A stretch of 64,000 nt of DNA, taken from Pegoplata infirma (taxonomy: Eukaryota; Arthropoda; Insecta; Diptera; Anthomyiidae). The notes beneath the pieces are model-generated. The model was not told the origin of the DNA. It saw only the letters and a list, made by a program, of their open reading frames with translations, and ran no database searches. How positions within the stretch are numbered: the stretch's first letter is position 1; every line of letters begins with the position of its first letter. This document shows positions 43,153-54,368 of the stretch, piece by piece. The stretch covers positions 55,250,844-55,314,843 of the forward strand of contig OY992540.1 in NCBI GenBank assembly GCA_963921195.1. The letters are read 5' to 3'. The position numbers and the translations under genes were made by a program.

Positions 43153-44237
43153 AGGGGCATTCCATGTGAAATCGGACACTTTGAAATTTTTTTTTTTTAG
43201 ATTTGCCCAATTTGTTTACAGTTTTTAGTAAATTTTCAAATTTTGTTCATGACCCGTTCAAAAGATATCGAATTTTAAAAATTGGTAGTCTGTTCCTTTA
43301 CTGAAATTTCTTTTACTCATAACTTCTTCAATAATGGTACAAATTTCAAATTTTTTTATTTTAAAATTTTTCTTAAATTTTTTTCAAAAAATTCTTAAAA
43401 GTGCTCTAATATGCAATTTTTAAGTTTTAAAATTTGAATCTCATTTTGAAAATGTTTGTACTCTTCGATTTTTTTGAATTTTTTTTTGTGTAAATCTTCT
43501 ATCGATTCTACAAATTTTTTGCCCAGGAGGATCGTGGGATAACGATTATTACTATTTTTTAAAATTTTTTGAAAAAAATTTATTGTAATTTTGCAATCTT
43601 AAAATCATTTCTACTGCTCCAATGGTGCGTCATAGAGGGGTCATTTATAAGACCGACCCCCATTAATTGTTACGTCTTAACATTTCTTTGGAACAAACTA
43701 ATACCCTATCTCTAATTTCTAAGGGGGCTCCCACACAAAACGACATTTTATAAAACTTGCTCCAACCGCTCTAACTGCCCTAATAGTGCCTTTAGAGCAA
43801 CAAAATGTATGACTAACCCACAATATTTTTTTAGTCCAAACATTTTCTCTGAACAACCCTACCCTCTATCTATACCTTTTAAGGCGGTCTCCATACAATT
43901 TTTTTTATTTTTTGTAAATTAGTCCAAACATTTTCTCTGAACAAACCTACCCTCTATCCTTAACTGTTAAGGCGGTCCCCATACAATATTTTATATTTTT
44001 TGTAAATTTGTTTTATTTAAACAGCTTCTACCGGTCCAATTGTGCGTAATTAGTGAGACCGACCCCCATTTATTTTTTGCCTACAACATTTTTTAAAACA
44101 TACCTACGCCCTATCTCCACTCCCTAAGTAGGCTTCCATACAAATAACAGTTGGAGCAAATTTTATAAAAATTTAATTTTGGGAAAATCTAAAAAAAAAT
44201 ATTTTTCTAAGTGTCCGATTTGACATGGAATGCCCCA
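43153..44237. mobile_element. Palindromic element P2, one arm mostly deleted
   Basis: Tips AGGGGCATTCCATGTGAAAT and ATTTGACATGGAATGCCCCA, flanked by TA. It has the full left arm of P1, then only the last ~60 bp of the right arm. A block containing CCAAACATTTTCTCTGAACA and TTAAGGCGGTC is duplicated in tandem (about 43840-43918 and 43921-43998). Confidence 0.8.
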
Positions 44238-44362
44238 TAAATATTTGGTGCACTATGATAAATTGTCAGAGTTTTACTGAGATAATTCTTTAAGTGTGTT
44301 AAATATTTAAAATTTTTGCTCGTGTTTTTTTTTTTTATTCGATCTGGTTGAATAAAATATGC

Positions 44363-44405
44363 TTATTTATTAAAAAATCTTTAGATAAATTTCTTAGTTT
44401 AATTT
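44363..44405 (+). promoter_or_regulatory. Core promoter of peptide gene copy 3
   Basis: TTATTTATTAA (44363-44373) occupies the TATA position, and TTAGTTTAATTTCATATACA begins 33 nt downstream (A at 44396), matching copies 1 and 2. The 5' UTR keeps a TACAG-type motif as in copy 1. The upstream ATG at 44348 lies before this start site, arguing for translation from 44444. Confidence 0.58.
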
Positions 44406-44443
44406 CATATACAGATACAGACTGGTCGTTTGCGATAACAAAA

Positions 44444-44607
44444 ATGCAAAAATATATTTTTATTTTATTGATATTAACTGCTGGAATACTGGGGATAGCA
44501 GGCAAAAATATTCAGCAAACAGAATTTGAAAATTCAAACATGGAATTGAAGTTTACAATTGATCCGTTAATAGCAACAAGTCTAGACAATGGATATAAAA
44601 AACGAAG
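44444..44607 (+). CDS. Secreted Cys-rich peptide precursor, copy 3, exon 1
   Basis: 164 nt, as in the other copies. Signal peptide MQKYIFILLILTAGILGIAG (about 1-20) with a plausible cleavage before K21, then a pro-region with NMELK (32-36), TIDPLIATS (38-46) and the basic K52-K53-R54 at the end. The donor is AG|GTTGGT at 44607/44608, phase 2; the open frame reads on only nine codons into the intron. The joined protein (with 45096-45216) is 94 residues. More diverged from copies 1 and 2 than they are from each other, and compact, so it may be closest to the ancestral arrangement. Confidence 0.82.
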
Positions 44608-45095
44608 GTTGGTTTTGAAAACGTTAAATATATAAAAATCGATAACGTGTGTTATAAAATATTTTTGTCATAAAAATCTTAATAAAATAAACATCTCACA
44701 AATTAAAGCATGTCATGCAATAATTTTTTGTTTATAAAAAAAAACAAATCCAAAATGCGATAATTAAATTAAAAACAAGTTTAAACATTTTTAAAGCGTA
44801 AAACACCAAAATTACCGGTTTTGAAATTTATTAGAAAAATTTGTGAATATCGTCACGATCAATACCGTGACGCACAAATGTTTACAAAGAACCAAATAAA
44901 AACAAAAGAAATCAAGTTTAAAATTTTTAAGTGGCAGGTGTTTGTTTTATAAAAAAATGCCCCCAAATTTTCGGTTTTGTGTGTTTCTTAGAAATCGTTA
45001 TAAGTCATCAAAAAATCTTTCCACTTTTTAAATTCTTTACTTTTATTTATTCCAATATTGGAAATTTTTCAATATTTTTTTTTCTATCGTTTCAG
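44608..45095 (+). other. Copy-3 intron, 488 bp, no insertions
   Basis: GTTGGT donor and TATCGTTTCAG acceptor. No transposon ends are visible, in contrast with the long introns of copies 1 and 2. The open frame 44931-45131 crosses into exon 2 in another frame. Confidence 0.7.
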
Positions 45096-45216
45096 TGTAA
45101 GAAGCCCAATTTTAATTATAAAAAATTGTGAGTGCGTTATTAATAGAAGATGTGCGGCAACACAAGACTGTAAAGAAACTGATCCAACTTTGTCAAAATC
45201 CAAGCCAACAGAATAA
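45096..45216 (+). CDS. Secreted Cys-rich peptide precursor, copy 3, exon 2
   Basis: The exon completes S55 and encodes residues 56-94: VRSPILIIKNCECVI, NRRCAATQDC and a 14-residue tail KETDPTLSKSKPTE, then TAA. Cysteines at 66, 68, 74 and 80 and the N65 and CAAT motif are conserved. R54-x-x-R57 is present, so the processed peptide could be 37 residues. The segment before the first Cys is hydrophobic (PILII) rather than Arg-rich, and the polar C-terminal tail is unique to this copy, suggesting a different partner or target. The open frame 45128-45346 here is in a different frame. Confidence 0.82.
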
Positions 45217-45543
45217 TGGTTGGTCTACTTATATTTACAGTGTACATCTAGGAATTCAAATTTTTACGATAGAAAATGTTTTCATCAACTTACAAGGATT
45301 ATACGCAGATCAGATTTTGATAAAAAAAAATCATATCGACGATTAAAACTTGATATCAATTTGTGTAAAAATTTATTAGATTAAGTCTGATTTGGTTATA
45401 TCAAATTACAATTCATTGCATCTCCCCAGGTCTGTCTGATGTGAAATTTGGTCCTCATTTTCAGGATCGTACCAGATTAATAATTGTACCTGATAGATCC
45501 GGAAATTTTTGGTCTTAACTTATGATCTGGCCAGATTTATTCT

Positions 45544-45555
45544 AATAAAAATAAA
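45544..45555 (+). terminator. Candidate polyadenylation signals of copy 3
   Basis: Two adjacent AATAAA hexamers about 330 bp after the stop. In such AT-rich DNA the motif is common, so this is only a candidate. Confidence 0.35.
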
Positions 45556-46622
45556 TAAGTTTAACAAAATCTTGTAATATAAATTATGATAAGTTTCGAT
45601 AAAATTATATTCCAAAAATAGAAATTAAAAGAATTATCTAATTTGGTATAAAAAATGTCAAATTTAAACTTTGAATTTTGTGTCATAATACCTGCCAAAC
45701 GATAGCCACATTAGAGCTGAATACACACAAAAAACTATTGACTAAAAATGTTCAATTAAATCTATTGATCAACAAAATTTAAATGAGTCAATCAATGTTT
45801 TGATTAAAATTTTGTATTATTTTTTGTTACAAATTTTCAACATACCAGATTTTTCTTCGCTTTAATTAAAATATACAAAATAATAGATTAATTCAAAAAT
45901 ATACAAAATAATCGGGCTTTACTTTTTTTATTGTTGGCATCATATAGGAAACCAAAAAGGATGATTTTTTTTTGATAGTTTTTTAATAAGCTTACAATTA
46001 GAGTTTGCAAAACGATTAAAATCGTAATCGTAATCGCGATTAATCGCACCAATTAATCGTAATCGTAATCGACAAAAAAATCATGCGATTACGATTAATA
46101 ATTTTCTATGAAATGCACAGTTTTTTAACGAATTTAAATCAGTTCCAACATTTTTTGAGACCCATTTTGAAGTTTCTATTTAAAATTATTTCTCAAAAAA
46201 ACTAAATTACTCTAAAAATCGATTACAATTTTAAACATCGAGATAATTTTAATCCAAAATCATTGATTCTGGAATGTTAAATAGAATCGATTGTAGGATG
46301 ATATGATACGTTCTGGAACGGATTGTTTGGAACGGAAAATTTTTATGAGTTGGCTGGCCCATAATTCATTTAACTTGTTTGCGACTTTTCTTTCCTTTTC
46401 TTGCAAAAGTCATTCAAGTTTAAATTAAAATTATATTTTGATCTGAGTAAGTATTGAAAAGTTTTGTTTTTAAAATATTCACGGTGCCCTGGATAGGATT
46501 GAAATAAAATGTTGGTGTTACTCCAATTTTTAAGTGGATTATGTTTTTAGAAGATAAAAGAAAGAAAATGAGCCAAAAATGAAAAAAAAGTACTAGGCGC
46601 TTTTTTTTTTGACGGGCAAAAA

Positions 46623-47445
46623 GATGAATTTCAAAAAAACAAAAAAGAATTTATTCTTTCAAATGCATTAAAATTTGTATACACGGATGTATTTTCATCA
46701 CATATTTACTTATCAGTGAGATTTTGATATATATGTAACATATTTTTCCAGATATGAGACTTAAAAGAATAATTTCACTATTAATTGAAACTAAATGAAA
46801 TATGTCCTTGTAAATTATTTATAAGTGTAAGTTCTTAAAAGTTTTCAGTGTACTACTACTCAGACGGACAGCAAAACACAAAGTTGCCTCAGTTTAGACC
46901 TTAGTGAGTCATATAATTTTAAAAGAATTAATACTTTTTTGATAAAAATGTTTTTTCAAAACTAAGAAAAATCAGAAAACGATAGTAAAAATCATTAATA
47001 ATGTGTTTGAAATGCCTAAGGAAGAGTAAAATAAAGTAAATAGTTTAAAAAGATATACAGCAAGTGGTTTGGACTATTTGTTTATTGCGAAACTTATGGA
47101 TGAACTTAATATCCTTTTTTAATTTTGTTTATTTCGCCAAAAATCCTTTGTAAATTTTGTTTGTATTGTTGGGGTTACTTCCCCCCTTCAAAATCTAGAA
47201 ACAGGATCAATATTAAATGTGAAGTAACTCCTTGAGTTCAAAAATGTCATTAAATTAAGGACGATATTTTATTTAGTCTCACTAAATAGTGAAATTATTC
47301 TTTTAAGTCTCATATCTGAAAATATATGTCACATATATATTTAAATCTCACTGACAAGTGAATATGTGATGAATTTACATCTGTATAAAAATTTTTTAAT
47401 GCATTTGAAAGAATAAATTCTTTTTTGTTTTTTTTGAAATTCATC
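46623..47445. repeat. Inverted repeat inside the ATCG-rich element
   Basis: GATGAATTTC, AAAAAGAATTTATTCTTTCA, AATGCATTAAAATTT, AATTATTCTTTTAAGTCTCA and CTCACTGA blocks recur inverted; arms about 190 bp. May be a separate nested element; tips are not distinctive. Confidence 0.7.
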
Positions 47446-47789
47446 TAACTAACGACTAATGATGCCTTTGGATTCGCCAAAGAGCTAATTCAATCCAGTC
47501 ACAGTTTAGAATACTCTTTAGCACAGATAAAGAGCAATTAAGGCGCAGTAAAATCATGTATCTTTTCAGTGCTGATTGAAGCATGAAGCACTCTTTGTTG
47601 ATGATGTCAAAAATTATTTTTTTTTCTATTTTATCAACAAAAAACTTTAATTATAAGTTTAAAAAAAAAATCTTAATCTTTAAAATTTTCAAGGGCGCTC
47701 GAGAGCTTGCTGGGAAAGATCAAAATTTTTTAATTCTGATTAATTTTTATTAAAAAATAAAAATTGTTTTATTCGACCTTTAAAATATT

Positions 47790-48132
47790 ATATTTTGAGT
47801 AGGTTTATTCCAGCTCGAGGTCATTATTTCCTTTACTAATTAAAACTATGATATTCTCATAGAATAATGTTCAAGAAACTTATTTTTCTGTTTTAAATTT
47901 ATTTATGTGTTTCGGAATTTGTCAGATCCCATTGTCAAGATTATTTAGCAAAACTAAAATGGGATCTGACAAATTCCGAAACACGTGTCGACTATGTCTT
48001 GCAAAAAATGACCAACATAAATAAATTTATAACAGAAAAATAATTTTCTTGAAATTTATTCTATGAGAATATCATAGTTTTAATTGGTAAAGAAAATAAT
48101 GACATCGAGCTAGAATAAACCTACTCAAAATA
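47790..48132. repeat. Second hairpin inside the ATCG-rich element
   Basis: Arms of about 150 bp: ATATTTTGAGTAGGTTTATT, GAGGTCATTATTTCC, ACTATGATATTCTCATAGAA, CGGAATTTGTCAGATCCCAT on the left, complement on the right, loop about 30 nt. Confidence 0.8.
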
Positions 48133-48820
48133 TGAAATTTGTTAATTTTATTACTTAAAAATAATAATTTTTGTATTTACTTTTAAAAAAGTCGATTAAT
48201 CGATAATCGCGATTAACGGCAATTTTTTTAATCGTAATCGCGATTATGAAATATCTCGATTATTTGCAAACTCTACTTACAATACATTTGTTAAATCAAT
48301 CATTATTTTGATTGACTTTAAATAAAAAATTGATAAAATTTTTGATCAAAATCAAAAAAATGTTTTATTGAAATAAGTTTCAATCCATCCACTACAATTT
48401 GATGATTGGTATAACAATTTTTTTAATTGGAGGAATTTCAATCAAAAAATTGATTGAATCCGCGTTTTTGTTGATTGAAACTCGTTTCAAATTTTTTCTG
48501 TGTATGGGAAAATTTATGAAAAAAAAAAATTGCAAAACTTATGAAAAAATTTTTCAAGGTCATCTTTAGTCGACAACCAGCGGTCAAATTTGGAAAAAAT
48601 TACGTATTTCGACAAAAATTCATGTCCGAATCTTTTAAACAAATCCGGCTCAGAAATTCGGAAATTTTGCGTACTTTAGTGGAAAAATATTTAAAAAATT
48701 TTAAAACCACGATTTTCGTCCACAAATGCTAGATTTTTAAACATAAAAATTATTTTTTTACCCAAATTGGTACCAAAAGTTGAAAAATGTTAAGTATGTT
48801 ATCTAAGAAATATAAAAAAA

Positions 48821-50693
48821 CAAGTAGAAAAGTTAAATTCGGCTTGGCCAAATCTATGAATACCCTCCACAATCACTGATGCCAACTTTTTTTGACAAAA
48901 ACCCGCTAAATCAGGAAAAAAAATCTCCAGAAAACACCAAATTCAAAAATGGAAAATAAATTTAGCTATTTAATAGCTAAATATCATGAAATTTGAAATG
49001 TAGCGTTTTTTCGAAAAAATGTAACGTTTTTTTTAAATAATGTATGTATTAGCTATTAAAACAGCTTAAATGTTATAAAACGAGAGTTTTTTTAACAAAG
49101 CAAGTAGAGATGCGAGCGTGACACGAATTTTTCGTGATTCATGCGTGATCGTGAGTGAAATTTATTTCACTATTATAGCAAAAATATTTTCTTACGTGAG
49201 CGTGCGTGAGTAACTATTGTTTCCTGACTTTACGTATTTGTTTTGTGGTGCTTGAAACAGAAAACAAGTAAAAAAATCGTCATTATATTGAATTTAAAGG
49301 GTAATAAATAAAAAATTGTGATTTTAATAAATTTGTATAATTGCTTTAAGGAAATTAAATACTGCAATGAAACAGAGTTTATTCTGGTTCGAGACCTTTT
49401 CATGTTCCCCATTATGAATTAACATAACAAGTACTTATGATAACTCTACTTTATTTATTAGGATATTCTCTCAAAAAACGATTAAAAACTAATATTTTTA
49501 AACATTTTTGCATAATGCATTAATCCATTAATGCAAAAAAGTTCACAAAATATTAGTTTTTAACCCTTTCCTGCGTTTTAATAGTCATTTGTAAAATTAT
49601 ATAAACGGTATATTCGTCCTTATTCACATGCACTCTTCATTTGTTAATTCTGTTAATTTTTAACAGGGCGTTCTACAAGTCCGCTCATCTAAACTGCTCT
49701 TTAATAAAAACAAAAAATTAAAAGTGTGAAAAATTTTAAGTTTTTTTTTCATTCTTAAGTTGTGGCTGATAAAAATCGCTAGATTTCCCGCTGCCCGCTA
49801 AATGACTTTTTTTCCCGCTAGACGCAAAATAAAAACGCTAGTTTTAGCGGGAAAAACACCAAATTGGCAACAGTGTCCACAATGCCCTTTTTAAGTGATA
49901 GTAAATTTTCTAAATTGAAAAAACTAACATTTTTGATAACAAATATTTTATTTGGTGTAAAAAACTTTTTTTTTAGTAATTTAAAAAAAAAAAAAATAAA
50001 TTTACTAAATTTTTTTTGAATGTAAAATTTTTTTTGAGTGTAAAAATTTTTTCAAGTGTATTTTTTTTTTTTTTTAAGTGTAAAAATATTTTTGAATCAC
50101 AAAAATACGTTGTAAAATATTTTTGTGACTTACCAATGTTTTCAAAACATGTTTAACGGCTTTTCAACACGTTAATTTAAGGTGAAACTAATCAGAAATC
50201 CACGGTTTTGCTTATAACTTTTGAACCACTAAACCGATATGGCTGAAATTCAAATCGAACTAGGCCAGGGGAACGACAAATATATATGCCAGCATCCTCA
50301 GATTTGCTTTTCGAAAGTTAGCGTGTTTTTTATCTCGTAAATTCACGAAAAACCATTGCCGAAATTCAGTCTTTTGCTTATAATTTTTGAACCACTGGAC
50401 CGATTTTGCGCTGGATTGCAATACCAACCTGACCAGGTAAATGCCGAACATACATGCCAAACTTCAGAAGTCTCTGTAAAGTCTTTCAAAAGTTAGCGTG
50501 TTTTCTACGGACGGACAGACAGACAGACCTAGAGACAGACGGATGGACGGACGGACATCGTTAGATCGACTTAAACTCGATCGAGGATCATGAATATATA
50601 CTCTTTGTGGGGTCCTAGACCAATATTTTGAGGTGTTACACACGGAGTGACAAACTTATATATACACTCTATCACTAGAGTGGTGGGTATAAA
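48821..50693 (-). mobile_element. DINE-1/mini-me-like element J, split by an hAT-like element
   Basis: CAAGTAGAAAAGTTAAATTC, hairpin-like TTCGGCTTGGCCAA, ATACCCTCCACAAT at one end; GGACGGACAGACAG tract (50508-50560), GGGGTCCTAGACCAATATTT, and CACTCTATCACTAGAGTGGT, GGGTAT at the other. The paralogous site in the relative at 12226-14134 (AAATAAAAAAACGCG) is empty, showing insertion into an A-run without an obvious duplication. Confidence 0.8.
48874..49875. mobile_element. hAT-like element, CACTGATGCCAAC termini
   Basis: Tips CACTGATGCCAAC and complement TTGGCAACAGTG, flanked by the perfect duplication TCCACAAT (48866-48873, 49876-49883). Near both ends it repeats CCCGCTAAATC/GCGGGAAAAACACC-like motifs. 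A GTGAGCGTG-type repeat (about 49105-49215) is nested inside. No transposase. Confidence 0.9.
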
Positions 50694-51125
50694 AACGCGA
50701 TTTTGGTCCAAAAATGCAGATTAGCGATTTTGGTCCACACATGCTGATCAACTGTTTTTATATTTTTTAGATAACATACTAAACATTTTCAAAATTTTGA
50801 GACCAATTCTGATAAAAAAATAATTTTTATATCTAAAAATCCGCATCTGTGGACCAAAATCGCGGTTTTGAAAATTTTTAAAATATTTTTCCAATAAAGT
50901 ACGCAAATTTTTCGAACTTTTAAGCCGGATGTGGTTAAAAATTTTGGAACATGAAGTTTGGTCCGAATACGTATTTTTTTTTTTAAAGTTGACCTCTGGT
51001 TTCACTAAAGATGACCTTGTAAAATTTTTTCATAAGTTTTCCCGTATTCAGCTCTAACATGGCCATCTTTTGGCAGGTATTACGACACGTAATTCGAAAG
51101 TTTGCATTTGTCGAGATGCCCTTAT

Positions 51126-53311
51126 GTTAATATACGATTTGATAATATAATATATTATTAAACATATTTATATATGGGGCATTCCATGCCAAATCACACA
51201 CTTTCGCACCAGACCCACTTCAATTCACTCATTTTATTATATCTTGTAGTCCGTAATAAATGCAACTTTCATACCAATTTTTAGCCTTTTATTTCAAATC
51301 AGGTTTTTTTCTTAAATTTATATGGATTTTAGTGTGCTGATTCCGAATCTGTTATCCTATTTTCGTGAGCAAATCGATGTAAAGGAGTCGAAAAAGTGCA
51401 TTTTTTTTAACAACTTTTCTTGGCTATAATTTGCAAAATTAATTTTGGACCCTCAGTTTTAAACACGAACTTAATTATATAGGATGCGAGGATTCCAAAA
51501 CTGGTATTAGCATTTTTCTGACAGCTTTAGTTTTCGAGTTATTAAAAAGGGCATAAATATTCATACAAAATTAAAGTGGGAATAAATTTAAAAATTTTAT
51601 TTTAGCGATATCTCCAAAACTAAAGAACACTCAACAAAAGTAAGATCATTTTTTGAATCAGCATATCTAACATACCTAAAATCGTCATTCACTTTTTGGA
51701 TATAAGACAAGTGTTGGTAAATATGGATTCACAAACATGCCAAAAATAGCCTATTTTCAAAGATTCCTTAGGCTATATCTCAAAAACTTGAGCTGACCCA
51801 AAAAAATGATAGCCAGATTTGAAATCAGCGTACCCCAATTACCCGAAATTAGCTATCAGACCCGGGCAAAAAAAAAGTGTTGCCCTGTGTTATATATAAT
51901 CCAACAAATCCTTGATATAATTATATATAATTTGATCAAATTATATATAATTTTTTGGATGATTTTACCGCTATATATAATTTTATATAATTATATATAA
52001 TTTGATTAATTTTATCAAATTGTATATAATTACATAAAAAACTTTTTTACTCGGGAAATTCTTGATCGTTGGAAAAAAAACTAAATTTTTTTGCAAATTT
52101 TAACGATATTTCGAAAACACTTCGACCGGTTTTAAAATTTTTTCGATATTCGTTTTCAGCGCTTTAAAATTAATAAATATTATGTAAAGCAAGATATATC
52201 GTCGAACTATATTCAATAAATGCCAACTCGAAAAAGCTTACTGTTCAGGAGAGCTTAAAAACTAGTTATTTCGCATATTATTGCAAAAATAAACAATGTA
52301 CCTTCCACAAGATGGTTTAAATATTCTAAACAATTTTTACCTATGCAAAAATTTTCATATTTTGCACTTGTTTGCGTATTTTTCTGAGATGGCATTTATT
52401 ACTATATCAAAAAACAAATATTTTTTTAGAGTTGGCATATTTTGTCGGAAAATAAAAATATATTTTTTTTGGAAAAATTTTTAATATTTTTTTTTTTTTT
52501 GGTTTTTGTTATCCTGAGTACGGTATTTTTAAAAACTGAACAAAAAATTAAAAATCTTTGCATATTTTTAAAAGTTACTAGCTCCGAAAGCCTTTTAATC
52601 TCAGGGTGGTCAACTTTGGCACTCTGTAATTCACGCTGTTTTGCAATAGGGTCACTCCAAACTAGCTATTTTGAAAGATTATATCATTGACTTTATTTGC
52701 CCCATTCATAATGTTTCAATCTGATAAATAGTTTGAAAGTTACATCTAAGTATATAAGCAATTTTTTTTTTTTGCAAACACTATTAACCGATATTTTAAA
52801 AATGGCAATATCTCGAAAACTAGCCATTAGATATCAAAATCTGTACCAGATTCGTGTTCAGCATGGCAAATGCAATAAGATATGTGGCCTAATTTTTTTT
52901 AAAACAAAATTTTGAAAAATTTTTGGAAATTTACAATGGGAGTTGGCATTTATTTTCACCAAAAAAATATGTACTTTGAGTTAGCAGAATAACAAAAATG
53001 GATGTAAAACGACAACAAATTACTTTTTTGCTCTCAAATTTTTATGGCAGATAGGTATTACATAGGGGAGCTATTTGCCATTGGAAACTCATTTCCGTCA
53101 AATTTGAGTTGGCATATTTTGAATATAGGTTCACGATATACAAGTTTTTAATTTTGCTCCCATAACATAAATGTTTTCCAACTTTTATACTCAAATTACT
53201 CAAAATTTTTTCCCCTATATTTTTTTCTGTGTTAGTTTTAAACTGTAAATCTTTAGTGTTACAGATGTGATAAATTTACAGCAAGTTTAAGCTTTAAGTT
53301 CTGTCAACTAA
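51126..53311. other. AT-rich region with weak repeats, no gene recognised
   Basis: TATGGGGCATTCCATGCCAA at 51175 is one terminus of the TGGGGCATTCC type without a matching right end (a similar lone tip is at 42939). 51885-52030 is a TATATATAATTTGATCAAAT-type palindromic stretch. 52100-52200 and 52795-52880 repeat GATATTCGTTTTCAGCGCTT/CGAAAAC phrases also found near 40570. Open frames here (up to 82 aa) show no domain. Confidence 0.45.
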
Positions 53312-53582
53312 TAGCGGTCATTTACTACAATAGTAACATTACTTAAAAAACCAGATTTTACAGAAACAAGTTTAAAGTTCTCAATTGAAAATGTTTTTTT
53401 ATTAAAAACCTGTAATTACAACATGTAATAAATGTATTCTCTTCTCAAGGGGTGAGTTTAAAAGATTTTAAAACGTTTCTTTTACAATAATATGAATTCA
53501 ATGATATAACGAAGAATTTTGCATCATTAACTCAAACAACACGTTTTTTTTAGTTATGTCACTATTGTAGTAAATGAGCGAT
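53312..53582. mobile_element. Short TIR element, TAGCGGTCATTTACTACAATA termini
   Basis: Arms of 27-29 bp (AGCGGTCATTTACTACAATA, GTAACAT; right complement ATGTCACTATTGTAGTAAAT, GAGCGATA). The interior is plain AT-rich sequence. No clear duplication. Confidence 0.7.
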
Positions 53583-54366
53583 ATGATAATGATTATTGCT
53601 TTTGTTAGTAGATATTATTTAATAGCTATTAGAATAATATTAATGTAATATAATAATAAAAAAAATAATAAAAAAAAATTTCTATTGTATCCCTAGTAAA
53701 AATAGTTTCTGAAAATAACCAGTTTTTTTTTATAAAGAAACTCTGTGAGTATTTATTTAATAGGAGAATATTCTAATAAAGAAAGTAAAGTTAACATGGG
53801 TACTTGTTATGTTAATACTTAATGGGGAACACGAAAATGGCCAAGATTGCTTTAAAATATTCATTTTATCTCGATAAGGCTATAAAAAATTCGTTTATAA
53901 TAAAATTTTCAATTTTATTATTATTTATTTTATTTTGAATATGATGTTTTTAGGCTGGTGTTCAATTTTAAAAGTGACGCAGGAGGCGTCACTACTAAAA
54001 AAAATGATAGTAGAATATAAGAATTACTGTTATCATTTTCTTAAAACAAAAAAGTTTTGTAACTCGGATAATATTTCAACTGCTGGTGAAGAAAATAAGT
54101 TTTTCACAAGTCAGTAAATCAAACGTAACATTATTTTTAGAAAAATTCGGTTTTTCACAAAATTTTTTTTTTTGCATTTTTGTTTTCATCAAATTTTTTT
54201 ACTAAGAGTAAGTAATTAAACAAACTCATTTTTCTGAGTGTAAGTTACAGAAATTCAAATTAAAATATTCAGTTCAGCAGAAAACCAGTTTGTCTTTGAA
54301 GTGCATTTTTATTCGGGTTTACTTTATGTTTATATATTTATGTACAGTTTTCTGTACCTTAAAATA
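53583..54366. other. AT-rich stretch without recognised features
   Basis: Contains ATAATAATAA-type simple sequence at 53630-53690. No credible gene. Confidence 0.45.
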
Positions 54367-54368
54367 TA

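Larger units (their letters stand above)
45999..48275. mobile_element. hAT-like element, TAGAGTTTGCAAA termini and ATCG-rich ends, copy 1
   Basis: Tips TAGAGTTTGCAAAACGATT and complement ATTTGCAAACTCTA, flanked by the perfect 8-bp duplication CTTACAAT (45991-45998, 48276-48283). Both subterminal regions carry clusters of AATCGTAATCGCGATTAATCG-like motifs, which could be transposase-binding sites. The 2.3-kb interior consists largely of two further hairpins and no transposase. Copy 2 is at 62076-63167. Confidence 0.92.
45724..48502. mobile_element. Q-family foldback element, copy Q3, TA duplication
   Basis: Tips CACACAAAAAACTATTGAC and complement TTTTTTCTGTG, flanked by TA (45722-45723, 48503-48504). 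The opposite arm of the host (about 51030-51050, complement GAGCTGAATACGGGAAAA) is the empty site and confirms the TA. Split by the hAT-like element 45999-48275. Confidence 0.85.
45645..51125. mobile_element. Foldback element copy 2 (relative of 12226-14134), deeply invaded
   Basis: Outer arms: GTCATAATACCTGCCAAACG, ATAGCCACATTAGAGCTGAA (left) and GGCCATCTTTTGGCAGGTAT, TACGACACG (right), with inner arms GGTCATCTTTAGTCGACAAC and GTTTCACTAAAGATGACCTT. It holds element Q3 (45724-48502) and DINE J (48821-50693), each containing an hAT-like insertion. Tips are decayed, so the boundaries are approximate. Confidence 0.75.

Noticed and set aside
44348..44443. Upstream in-frame ATG extending copy 3 by 32 residues
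   Set aside because: It precedes the inferred transcription start (44396), and the extension would bury the signal peptide; copies 1 and 2 start at the aligned ATG.
26915..45216. Possible pacifastin-like protease inhibitor (NCxC...G.C motif)
   Set aside because: C-x-C and a nearby Gly look alike, but the spacing (x5, x5) and cysteine number do not fit the six-cysteine pacifastin pattern.
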